Shown: positions 43,341 to 51,038 of the stretch, piece after piece
Position numbering within the stretch: position 1 is the stretch's first letter
Layout of the letters: each line of letters opens with the position of its first letter
Assembly: GCA_035545855.1 (NCBI GenBank)
Contig: DASZXK010000155.1
Location: 1-64,000, forward strand
Direction of reading: 5' to 3'
DNA from: DASZVB01 sp035545855
Lineage (GTDB): Bacteria; Myxococcota_A; Polyangia; Polyangiales; Polyangiaceae
DNA length: 64,000 bases
The notes under the pieces: generated by a model
Told to the model about the DNA's origin: nothing
Databases searched by the model: none
Seen by the model: the letters and a program-made list of their open reading frames with translations, nothing else
Program-made: the position numbers and the translations under genes

Positions 43341-43592
43341 TCACAATTGCTTTTCGACGAGCTTTCGGATGGACCGCGCGAGATCTCGCGCCGACGCAGC
43401 GGAGGTTTCCACGACCTGCTCGCCCTGGGCTTCGATCTTCTGTCGCAGGTCCGTGAACTCTCGCTCCAGGTCCTCCCAGGCACGCTTCGCGTCCAGGGAG
43501 AAGAGATGGGCTTTCAGCTTCGCGGTCTCTCTCGCCGCAGACAGCTCTTCGATCGCTTCCTTCAGGGCCTTCTGGGATTCCTTGGTCGACAT
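43341..43592 (-). CDS. Small coiled-coil protein
   Basis: An 83-residue protein from the Met of MSTKESQKALKEAIEELSAA. It is almost entirely heptad-like, rich in Glu, Lys, Ala and Arg, with no Cys and no membrane segment. It resembles phasin-like or generic coiled-coil proteins, without a firm family. The longer frame upstream is low-complexity and not used. It stands alone on the minus strand. Confidence 0.55.
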   Translation of the reverse strand: MSTKESQKALKEAIEELSAARETAKLKAHLFSLDAKRAWEDLEREFTDLRQKIEAQGEQVVETSAASARDLARSIRKLVEKQL

Positions 43593-43811
43593 CTGCTCTC
43601 GAACCTCCGACGCGGCTGAGAGCACGGTCCGGGCCAACGGGAACCGCGAGAAAAATGTCGGGAATCGTGCGCCTTCGGCGCTTCCGGCGGCGCAATGAAT
43701 GCGCGGGCCGCGCACTCGCTGCGGGCACGGAGATGCGGTCGCTCGGCCCGGCGTCCCGCCGGCGCACGTCGCTCGGCGTTCAGCCCTTCACGCGCGCGCG
43801 TTTCTCGCCCG

Positions 43812-44196
43812 TCACGCGCGCGTTCCGAGTCCCTCCACGAACCCGACCAGCTCCGTGAACGCCGCGCGGCTCTCCGGGAGCCACGGCAGCGTCAGCGGAT
43901 AGTCGTGCTGCATCCCCTCCCCGACGACGAGCCGGACCTCCACGCCGTCGCGCTCGCCGTTCCTCGCGACTCGAACCGCATCGTCGAGGAGCAGCTCGTC
44001 GCCGCCGACCAGCACGAACATCGGTGACAGTCCCGTCAGGTCCGCGAACACGGGAGAGAGCCGCGCCGAGCTCCCGGAGCCGCAGCAGGAGACTGAGCGC
44101 GAGGCCGCCGCCCGCGGGCTCGGTCCGCGCCCGAAACAGCGCGCTGGTGAAGAGTCCGTAGGCGCCGAGCGAGAGGAACCTCGTCAGGCCCGGCTA
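43812..44196 (-). pseudogene. Broken alpha/beta-hydrolase (hormone-sensitive-lipase type)
   Basis: The minus strand keeps two pieces. The C-terminal 79 codons (43812-44051) read FADLTGLSPMFVLVGGDELL, then DDAVRVARNGERDG and a GMQHDYPLTLP loop with the catalytic-Asp and His regions. Upstream, in another frame, RARTEPAGGGLALSLLLRLR stands where GDSAGGGLALALLLRLR is expected, so the nucleophile Ser reads as Pro. A deletion of about 50 codons plus a frameshift lies between them, and no N-terminal half or start is found. The 5' edge touches the stop of the zinc-ribbon gene at 44194. Confidence 0.72.
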
Positions 44197-45054
44197 TTCC
44201 GGCGCGAACTGGACGGAAGTGACGATCGTCGCCTCTCCGCCGCTCGCCGTGGGATCGAACTGCGCGGCGCGGGCGCGGGCCACGACGCAACTCGCCACGT
44301 CCGCGCTCGGAGACGTCGTCGGGGAGAGCGATGCCGACTTCACCGCTCCCGCTGCCGTCACGATGACGCTCAGCCGCGCGGTGCCGTGGATCGAAGGGTC
44401 GTTGTTCAGCGCGTGCCGATAGCAGTTCCGGAAGCCGGCCCGCATGCCCGCGAAGACGCGCTCGGCGTTCGGCACGTCCGTCGCGCCGCTCCCGCCGAGG
44501 GCGCCGACGGTGACCTTCCCGACCGGCCCGACCGAGGGCGGTGGAGCGCCGTAGGCGGCGCCCGGCGTTCCGAGCGTGATCCCGGACTGTCCGGGTGGAG
44601 GTCCCCCGTACGCGGCCATGCCCGGGCCGAGCGGAATCCCCGGCGGAACCGAGGTCGTCGCGCTCGGCAGTGCGTTCAGCATGGCGAGCACCTTGCGCCG
44701 TTCGGCGTCGGTCGCGGACTTCTGTACCGGGGTGGAGCTGGCGCTCGCCGGCGCGGCAGGCGTCGGCGCGGGCTCCGAGGAAGCGATCGGCGGCGAGTTC
44801 GGTGCGGGGACGGCCGGCGCCGCGACCGGCGCCGCAGACGGCGCGGCGTTCTCCGTGGTCTTCGTGCTGCACGCCGCGGCCGAGAACGAGCTCGCCGCGA
44901 ACGCCGCGAGCGCCGCGCGGCTCAGGCGCTCGGTGGGAAGCCGCGGCGGAGCCCAGGCGGAGAATGCCTGCCGGAGATCACCGTCGCAGAACGGACAGGC
45001 GGTTTCCGTCGTGCGGACGTGGCGCGAGCAGCCCGGACACGGAGCGAGGGGCAT
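44194..45054 (-). CDS. Zinc-ribbon membrane protein with AgmX/PglI-type C-terminal domain
   Basis: A 286-residue protein. It begins with MPLAPCPGCSRHVRTTETAC then PFCDG, a two-CxxC zinc ribbon in the cytoplasm. One short hydrophobic segment (about 47-62) leads to a Pro/Ala-rich periplasmic linker. The C-terminal 100 residues, from RMRAGFRNCYRHAL onward with SVIVTAAGAV and CVVARARAAQFDP, match the TonB-like domain of the adventurous-gliding proteins AgmX and PglI. This layout is typical of myxobacterial envelope sensors or adaptors. Its 3' end overlaps the broken hydrolase by three bases. Confidence 0.8.
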   Translation of the reverse strand: MPLAPCPGCSRHVRTTETACPFCDGDLRQAFSAWAPPRLPTERLSRAALAAFAASSFSAAACSTKTTENAAPSAAPVAAPAVPAPNSPPIASSEPAPTPAAPASASSTPVQKSATDAERRKVLAMLNALPSATTSVPPGIPLGPGMAAYGGPPPGQSGITLGTPGAAYGAPPPSVGPVGKVTVGALGGSGATDVPNAERVFAGMRAGFRNCYRHALNNDPSIHGTARLSVIVTAAGAVKSASLSPTTSPSADVASCVVARARAAQFDPTASGGEATIVTSVQFAPE

Positions 45055-45092
45055 GACGCCGGCATCCTACGTGAGGCGGCCGCGAAACGCGA

Positions 45093-46355
45093 TCACTCGC
45101 ACGCGGCCGCGTAGAGCTCCTGAGACGCGCTCACGCAGACGCCCCCCTGGCAGATCGTGCCGGGGATGCACCGCGTGTTCGGGGCACCGCATGCCGCGCC
45201 CTCCTGGACGTTCTCGATGCACGTCGCTGCGGCGCAAGAGGCGTCCTCGCAAACGCAGGCAAAGCCCGCCGCGCAGCGATCTCCCGCTTCGGTGCCGTCC
45301 TCGAACGTGCACGGGGCACCTCCGGCGAGGCGAAGCGCACACGTGGGGCCGCCGGCGGCGCTCGCGTCGCAGAAAGCGTCCGGCGTGCAGGCGAACGGTT
45401 CGACGCTGCCGCGGCCGAGGCCGCAGGGCATGCCGACGGACGGGAGAGCCGTGCACTTCGAGTCCGTGGCGCAGTACGCGTCTCGAGCGCAGTAGGACTC
45501 GGGGGAGCAGTCGGCGCCGATGGGCGGAGGGATCTGGCACGTCCCGGCGATGCAGATCGCGCCGTCCTTGCACTGGCCGTAGCGCTCACACGGAGTGCCG
45601 ATGGGCAGGCCGAACGGGATTCGCGTGACGCACCGGTCCGTCCCTTGATCGCACTCGAGCCCGAGATCGCAGCCAGGGCCCGTCGTGTAGTTGCACGGGT
45701 CCCCTTCCTTTGCCGCGGTGATGCAGTACCCGCAGTCGGGATGCCCGGGCGGCGTCGTGCCGCGGAGGAGGCAGATGCCGCTCGCGCACTGGGAGCCGAA
45801 GAGGCAGACGCTGCCCGCGGGCAGCGTCCCGTTCGACGCGCACGGCGGAAACTCGTCCGCAAAGAACTTCTCGCAGGGGTACGTCTTCCACGTCTCCGCG
45901 CACGCGAGCATGCCCTCGACCGTGCGCGTGGTCCCCGACGAGAAGAAGTAGTCGGGGCACTTTCGCGTGGCGCCCGGACACGGGTCGTCGAGCACCGGTC
46001 CTCCCGCGCACTCGGACTGGCGATTGCACTCCGCGTTCAGGTACGTGACGCACGCGGCGTGCTCCGTCAGCACACCGGCCGCGGAACCGCCGGCCGCACC
46101 GCCCTCGCCCGCGTTGCCGGTTCCCGCGGAGCTCCCGCTACTGCCGCCTCCGCCGCTGCTCCCGTCGCGACCGCTGGTCCCGCTGCTCCCCGTGGCACCG
46201 CCCGCCGACGTCGTCCCACCGCCGGAGCCGGCGTCTCGACCACGATCGACCGCGCCCGTGCCCCCCGTCGAGCTGCCGCCGCAGGCAACCGCGACGGCGA
46301 CCGCGACGGACACGACCGACCCGCGCACCACCCTCCTGCCCACTCCTCGCCCCAT
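45093..46355 (-). CDS. Cys-rich lipoprotein with Gly/Ser linker
   Basis: 420 residues from the Met of MGRGVGRRVVRGSVVSVAVA, with lipobox Cys25 (AVAVAC). About 70 residues of Gly/Ser/Thr low complexity follow, then a long region of spaced Cys pairs: CVTYLNAEC, CPGATRKC, CASGIC, CDLGLECD, CKDGAICIAGTC, CSPESYCARDAYC, CAAGFACVCEDASC, CIPGTICQGGVC. These Cys-rich spacer modules of the DGAICIAGTC type are common in myxobacterial lipoproteins. No catalytic motif was seen. It starts upstream of the zinc-ribbon gene on the same strand, with only 38 bases between them. Confidence 0.75.
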   Translation of the reverse strand: MGRGVGRRVVRGSVVSVAVAVAVACGGSSTGGTGAVDRGRDAGSGGGTTSAGGATGSSGTSGRDGSSGGGGSSGSSAGTGNAGEGGAAGGSAAGVLTEHAACVTYLNAECNRQSECAGGPVLDDPCPGATRKCPDYFFSSGTTRTVEGMLACAETWKTYPCEKFFADEFPPCASNGTLPAGSVCLFGSQCASGICLLRGTTPPGHPDCGYCITAAKEGDPCNYTTGPGCDLGLECDQGTDRCVTRIPFGLPIGTPCERYGQCKDGAICIAGTCQIPPPIGADCSPESYCARDAYCATDSKCTALPSVGMPCGLGRGSVEPFACTPDAFCDASAAGGPTCALRLAGGAPCTFEDGTEAGDRCAAGFACVCEDASCAAATCIENVQEGAACGAPNTRCIPGTICQGGVCVSASQELYAAACE

Positions 46356-46412
46356 CACGGACAGGACGCTATCAAACCCGGGGCCCCGGCGCACGGTCGC
46401 CGTCTCGCGGCG

Positions 46413-46907
46413 TCACGGCAGCAGGTGAATCCGCCCGCTGAGGAGCGCGACGAGCGCTTCTTTCCCTTCCGGCACGACCACTTCGTGGACGGATCCCTCG
46501 GGCATGTCGATGAATTCTCCGGGCCCGTATTCCCGTTCGCCGTCCGAGAGAGTTCCGGACAGGACGTAGGTGAGCTCCCGATGCACGTGGCGGTGCTTCT
46601 GGATCCGCATCCCGGAGAGCATGCGCGCGAAGCCTCCGTGGAGCGGGCGGAGAGAAGGGCCCGGGGTGAAGTCCAGGTGGCCGTGCATCGGCGAGACGTC
46701 CCGGATCCAGAACTCCGGGTCGTCGATCTTGCGGAGGAGCGCTCGCACGTCCTCCGCGGGGAGGTCGAAGTGCCGCGCGAGCTCGGAAGAGAACGGCAGA
46801 TACGGATCGGCGTCGAGCGCCGCTCTCAGGCGGAGCTTCGCGGCGTCACCCACCGGGAGCGGCTCGGCGGCGTCGGCCAGCGCGAGAAAGAGCTCTTCGT
46901 CCGTCAT
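46413..46907 (-). CDS. ChrR-like cupin anti-sigma factor
   Basis: A 164-residue protein that overlaps the ECF sigma gene by 4 bases, so the two are translationally coupled. The N-terminal helical region (about 1-65) would hold the sigma factor. The C-terminal cupin (about 75-160) has KHRHVHRELTYVLSG, with candidate metal ligands H105, H107, H109 and E111, and later VHEVVVPEG with H141. In ChrR a cupin like this senses oxidative or singlet-oxygen stress and releases the sigma factor. The HxxxCxxC zinc motif of classical ChrR is absent from the N-terminus, so the sigma-binding half is atypical. Confidence 0.82.
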   Translation of the reverse strand: MTDEELFLALADAAEPLPVGDAAKLRLRAALDADPYLPFSSELARHFDLPAEDVRALLRKIDDPEFWIRDVSPMHGHLDFTPGPSLRPLHGGFARMLSGMRIQKHRHVHRELTYVLSGTLSDGEREYGPGEFIDMPEGSVHEVVVPEGKEALVALLSGRIHLLP

Positions 46908-47473
46908 CCGCGTTCCTCTTCGTCCCGCAAGGTCACCGACAGCGATGCGAGCCCCCTCGAGAGCCGGCTCTTGACCGTCCCGATCGGAATGCCGTCGGAT
47001 TCGGCGATCTCACGCGCCGTGAGGCCCCCCACGTACCGTCGCTCGAGGACGGCCCGCACGTCGGCTTCGAGTGAACGGAGCGCACACCGGACTGCGAGGC
47101 GCGAGTCCGCGTCCGGAGCTCCGGTGTGCCTTCGCTCCATGGCGGGTTCGTCGAGAGGCTCCGTGAGGCGAGCCTCGGCGCGACCGAGGCGATCGAGCGC
47201 GCGGGAGCGAAGTCGGAGGAGGAGCCAGGTACGGAATGGCGCGCGGGCGGCGTCGTACTCGCGGACGTGCTCCCACGCCTCGAGGAAGACGTCGTGGACG
47301 AGATCGCTCGCTCGAGCTTCGTCCCGGAAGAAGGACGTCGCGACGCGAAACAGGGCGGGCGCGAGGCGGTCGTAGAGCTCCCCGAACGCCGCTCGGTCGC
47401 CTCGACGAGCGCGCTCCGCGAGCTCCGCGTCGGAAGCGGAGGCGACGTCCGGAGGGTCCTCGAGGGGTGCCAA
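46904..47473 (-). CDS. ECF RNA polymerase sigma factor
   Basis: A 189-residue sigma-70-family factor. Region 2 has FGELYDRLAPALFRVATSFF and EARASDLVHDVFLEAWEHV, and region 4 has RYVGGLTAREIAESDGIPIG followed by TVKSRLSRGLASL. It is coupled to the cupin anti-sigma gene downstream and starts only 20 bases from the end of the PHM-like gene on the same strand. By analogy with RpoE-ChrR pairs it would answer oxidative stress, but the promoters it reads are unknown. Confidence 0.93.
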   Translation of the reverse strand: MAPLEDPPDVASASDAELAERARRGDRAAFGELYDRLAPALFRVATSFFRDEARASDLVHDVFLEAWEHVREYDAARAPFRTWLLLRLRSRALDRLGRAEARLTEPLDEPAMERRHTGAPDADSRLAVRCALRSLEADVRAVLERRYVGGLTAREIAESDGIPIGTVKSRLSRGLASLSVTLRDEEERG

Positions 47474-47492
47474 CCGAGCGAGGGTACCACGA

Positions 47493-48569
47493 TCAACCGA
47501 AGAAGCCGGCCGTGCCCGGAGCGAGCGGCGCGGGTGCGACGCCGTTCATGAGGACGCTCATCGTCGGCGGAACGCCGCTCGCGCCGTCGGGGCGCGCGTA
47601 CATCCCCATCGGCATGCACATCTCGCCGCCGTCGACGCCCCAGCCGAGCGCCTTCGCGGTGTCGTTCCGGTAGGTGCAGCGGAACGTGATCCCCTCGCCC
47701 GCCTCGAGGTGGAGCGGGGGATCGAACACGGTGACGGGCGGCGATTCGTACGACTCGCTCAGGTACACGGCGTTCGTCTCGGCGGCGCCGTTCCGGTACG
47801 GGAACATCTCGAACCGGATGGTGAAGTTGTGCGAGTGGGCCGTCAGCGCGACGACGTCCATCGCCTCCGGCGCGATCATCGTGCCCTCCGTCGTTCCCTC
47901 GCTCCCCGCGGGCACGCTGACGTCGAGCGCGTTCGCGAAGAAGGAGCCCATGGGGTGCGAGATGTCCTCCGCCTTCGCGACGTGGACGCCGAAGCGGCCG
48001 TGGATCTCGAGCGGATCGGCGCCGGGGTTGATGACGTGATGGCTCGTCTCGAAGAAGCCGAGCGGCATCGCCTTGCCGTAGCCTTCCGGGAAGCGGATCT
48101 GCGCCGCGCCGCCGCCGCCACCGAACGCCACGCGCTTCAGGCTGTCGATGACGGGCTGCGCGAGGTTTCCGTCGAGGGCAAGATCCTGGAAGCGGCCGCC
48201 GCCCGTCGTCGGCTGCGCGCCGGTATCCTTGCACAGCGGAGCGGTGGAGCCGACGGGGTCGTCGCTCGCGAGGACCACGAGGTGGTGCGTCCCGAGGGAG
48301 ACGTCGGCGTCGATGCCCGTGACGAAGTAGTCCGGGGTCGCGAACTCCGCGGGGACCGCCATCTGGTTGCAGAACAGTCCCTCCTGCCCGGCGGCGAGCG
48401 TCACCGTTCCCTCGTCGAGGACGAACGCGGGCGGCGGCGCGCCGGAATCCTGGGACTCCTGCGCGGCCGAGGAGCCTCCGGAGTGGGAGCTGCCTCCTCC
48501 ACAGGCGACGGCGGAGACGGCAAAGAGGAGCGAGAACGAAGCGGAAAACGCGAGGCGTGGACGGGACAT
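47493..48569 (-). CDS. PHM-like copper monooxygenase lipoprotein
   Basis: A 358-residue lipoprotein (lipobox AVAC, Cys23) with start at the Met of MSRPRLAFSASF. Residues 55-340 match the two-domain fold of peptidylglycine alpha-hydroxylating monooxygenase. Copper ligands line up: H95-H96 in THHLVV, H177-H178 in TSHHVI, H245 and H247 in AHSHNF, and M317 in GEMCMP. The spacing (82, 67 and 70 residues) is close to that in PHM (107/108, 172, 242/244, 314). Such proteins hydroxylate C-H bonds with ascorbate-like donors. It precedes the ECF sigma gene on the same strand, so it may share a transcript with it. Confidence 0.75.
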   Translation of the reverse strand: MSRPRLAFSASFSLLFAVSAVACGGGSSHSGGSSAAQESQDSGAPPPAFVLDEGTVTLAAGQEGLFCNQMAVPAEFATPDYFVTGIDADVSLGTHHLVVLASDDPVGSTAPLCKDTGAQPTTGGGRFQDLALDGNLAQPVIDSLKRVAFGGGGGAAQIRFPEGYGKAMPLGFFETSHHVINPGADPLEIHGRFGVHVAKAEDISHPMGSFFANALDVSVPAGSEGTTEGTMIAPEAMDVVALTAHSHNFTIRFEMFPYRNGAAETNAVYLSESYESPPVTVFDPPLHLEAGEGITFRCTYRNDTAKALGWGVDGGEMCMPMGMYARPDGASGVPPTMSVLMNGVAPAPLAPGTAGFFG

Positions 48570-48683
48570 CCCCCCCGGTACGACCGGGCGATACAAAAGG
48601 ATCACATGACCCGATTTTTCGTCCCGGCCGCGCCTGCCACCGCCCCGCTTGTCGCCCGGGCGGGACGCTCCTACCACCGCGTC

Positions 48684-49967
48684 ATGCGGCTTTCTTTCTC
48701 GGTCTGGGCGGTCTGTGCGGGAACCTCTCTCATCGCGTGCGGCGGCGGGAGCTCGCATCGCAACGTGCCTCCGGCGGAGTCGGACGCGAGCGTGGACGCC
48801 GGCTCGGGCGGCGCACCGGGATCGGGCGGGAAAGGAGGCGGCGGCGCGCCTGGAGCCGGCGGGGCGATCGCGAACGGCGGCGCCTCGCCGAAGGACGCCG
48901 GGGCGGGCGGCGTCCCCGAGGCGGGAACGGACGCCGGCCCGGTGTGCCCGGATGGCGTCGATCTCCAGACGGATCCCGAGCACTGCGGCGAATGCACGCG
49001 AAACTGCGCTGCCGCCGGAGCGACGTGCGCGGGCGGCTATTGCTCGGCGGTCACCCTCGACCCGAGCGCGCCCGCTCTCTTCTCGACGATCGGCAACGGC
49101 GCCCTCTACACGCTGAAAACGAGCGCCATCCCCGTGAGCTCGTACACGATCGAGCGCATCGCCCTCGACGGCACCGACCACCACCAGTTCTACGCGGCCG
49201 CGACCGGCATGGGGGACAGCACGTTCTACGCGGACGACACGTACCTCTACTGGGCGGACTCGGACACGCCGCCGAAGGTCTTCCGGAAGGCAGGAACCGC
49301 CGCATCCGCCGCCGCGCCCGAGGTCGTGTTCCAGCCGGTGGATCGTCCTCGCCGCTTCACCGCGAGCGGCGGCACGTTCTACTGGGTCGGGGGAATGTAC
49401 AACGTTCCCGCGTACGTCTACTCGCGCCCCATGGTCGTCGCACCGGACGCGGGGAACGACCCGGGCGTCCAGATCGTCACGACGGATCAGCACTACGTCA
49501 GTGCCTTCGCCGTGACGTCGGACGCCATCTACTGGGTCGCGCGGAACACGGGCGCCGCCCAGCTCCTCACGGTGCCGCTCGCCGGCGGAACCCCGGTGCC
49601 CGTGCCCGGTGCGACAGTGAAGGACAACGCGCCGATGCAGGCCGTCGGGAAGAAGCTCTATTTCGCAAGCTCCAGCGGCAACGCGTCTCCGACGAACGGT
49701 ATCTACGTCTACGAGACCGGAGACGCGCAGGCGACGGAGCTCTTCCCGAACGACTCGATCAACACGCTCGTCGTCGACGACACGTCCCTTTTCTACCGCG
49801 CCGGTTACGTCGACAACACGCTCTGGAAGGTCCCACTCGCCGGAGGCACGGCGACTCCGGTCGTGAAGACCATCGAGCTCGGCGGCGTCGCCGGCCAGGA
49901 CGAGACGTACATCTACACGGCACACGACTGGGGAAGCGACGGCCCGGCGCTGAAGATCGTGAAGTGA
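48684..49967 (+). CDS. Propeller lipoprotein with DPEHCG module
   Basis: A 427-residue lipoprotein: MRLSFSVWAVCAGTSLIAC lipobox, then GGGSSHRNVPP, a Gly-rich linker, a small Cys module (DPEHCGECTRNC, then CAGGYC) and a beta-propeller with blades such as LYTLKTSAIPVSSYTIERIA and TYLYWADSDTPPKVFR. It is the paralog of the 61874 gene, which has the same DP-HCG-C module and blade style, and shares its SHRNVPP leader with the 52782 gene. It is divergent from the PHM-like gene by 114 bp. It is probably a surface or periplasmic binding protein. Confidence 0.78.
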   Translation: MRLSFSVWAVCAGTSLIACGGGSSHRNVPPAESDASVDAGSGGAPGSGGKGGGGAPGAGGAIANGGASPKDAGAGGVPEAGTDAGPVCPDGVDLQTDPEHCGECTRNCAAAGATCAGGYCSAVTLDPSAPALFSTIGNGALYTLKTSAIPVSSYTIERIALDGTDHHQFYAAATGMGDSTFYADDTYLYWADSDTPPKVFRKAGTAASAAAPEVVFQPVDRPRRFTASGGTFYWVGGMYNVPAYVYSRPMVVAPDAGNDPGVQIVTTDQHYVSAFAVTSDAIYWVARNTGAAQLLTVPLAGGTPVPVPGATVKDNAPMQAVGKKLYFASSSGNASPTNGIYVYETGDAQATELFPNDSINTLVVDDTSLFYRAGYVDNTLWKVPLAGGTATPVVKTIELGGVAGQDETYIYTAHDWGSDGPALKIVK

Positions 49968-50092
49968 CGTAGCTCGAACCGACGGCGCGCACGACTTGCG
50001 CAGGCGCGCAGTCGAGGCGCAGGACGGCGCACTCCGCCGCCCGATCGCGCGCGGGTGGGACGTCGGCGCACATCTTGCTGACGGATCGGGCC

Positions 50093-50968
50093 ATGAAACA
50101 CTCGATCCTCGCCGTCGCGCTGCTCTCCACCACGGCCTGCGGCGTCTCCCAGCAGAAGTACGACGCCGCCGCGAAGGACGCTTCGAGCGCGCATGCCGCG
50201 ACGAAGTCCTGCGAAGCCGACAACCAGAAGCTCCGCGCCGCGGCGACCTCCGACCACGCGACGCTCGCCGAAAGAGACCAGACGATCGCGACGGCGCAGC
50301 GGGACGCGCAGTATCTGCAGACCCGCCTGGACGGCGCGACGGCCGAGACGCAGGAGCTCCGCCGTGAGCTCGAGCGACTGGGGAAGAACGCCGAAGCGCT
50401 GCTCTCCACGAAGGGCGCGCTCTCCGGCGAGCTCGCCGACGCGAAGGCTCGACTCGAGGAGCTCCGCCGTGCCCAGGCCGCGGCCGACGCCCGCGCCGCC
50501 CTCTTCAAGAACCTCGCGGAGAGACTCCACAAGATGGTCGACGCCGGCGCGCTCGCCGTCACGCTCCGCGACGGGCGCATGGTGCTCCAGCTCCCGACGG
50601 ACATCCTGTTCGACTCGGGGCAGACGGTGATCAAACCGGAGGGCAAGGAGACGCTCTCCCAGGTCGGCGCCATCCTGGGCGGCTTCTTCCCCACGCGCCG
50701 CTTCCAGGTCGCAGGCAACACGGACGACGTGCCGATCCAGACGGCGAGGTTCCCTTCGAACTGGGAGCTCTCGACCGGGAGGGCCGTGGAGGTCGTGCGC
50801 TTCCTCGTGGCGCACGGGATGAAGCCGGAGAACCTGGCCGCGGCGGGCTACGGGGAGTTCGATCCGGTCGCGCCGAACGCGACGCCCGAGGGCAAGGCGA
50901 AGAACCGCCGCATCGAGATCGCCCTCCAGCCGGACATCGACGAGCTCGTCGCCGTGCCGGCGAAGTGA
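50093..50968 (+). CDS. OmpA-family lipoprotein
   Basis: A 291-residue lipoprotein (MKHSILAVALLSTTAC, Cys16). Residues 20-150 are a coiled coil rich in Ala, Glu and Lys (ELRRELERLGKNAEALL, LADAKARLEELRRAQAAA). The C-terminal domain is OmpA/MotB-like: PTDILFDSGQTVIKPEGKE, VAGNTDDVPI, RAVEVVRFLVAHGM, and AAAGYGEFDPVAPN with KNRRIEI. It would bind peptidoglycan from the outer membrane. ATG 50093 is chosen over the upstream Met because the lipobox fits it. Confidence 0.9.
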   Translation: MKHSILAVALLSTTACGVSQQKYDAAAKDASSAHAATKSCEADNQKLRAAATSDHATLAERDQTIATAQRDAQYLQTRLDGATAETQELRRELERLGKNAEALLSTKGALSGELADAKARLEELRRAQAAADARAALFKNLAERLHKMVDAGALAVTLRDGRMVLQLPTDILFDSGQTVIKPEGKETLSQVGAILGGFFPTRRFQVAGNTDDVPIQTARFPSNWELSTGRAVEVVRFLVAHGMKPENLAAAGYGEFDPVAPNATPEGKAKNRRIEIALQPDIDELVAVPAK

Positions 50969-51038
50969 GTCTGCGGGGGCGGGAGCGCGCTCGGCGAGCA
51001 CGCCCTCCGCCCGCGTCGTCGAGTCGGTCGGGGGCGAC

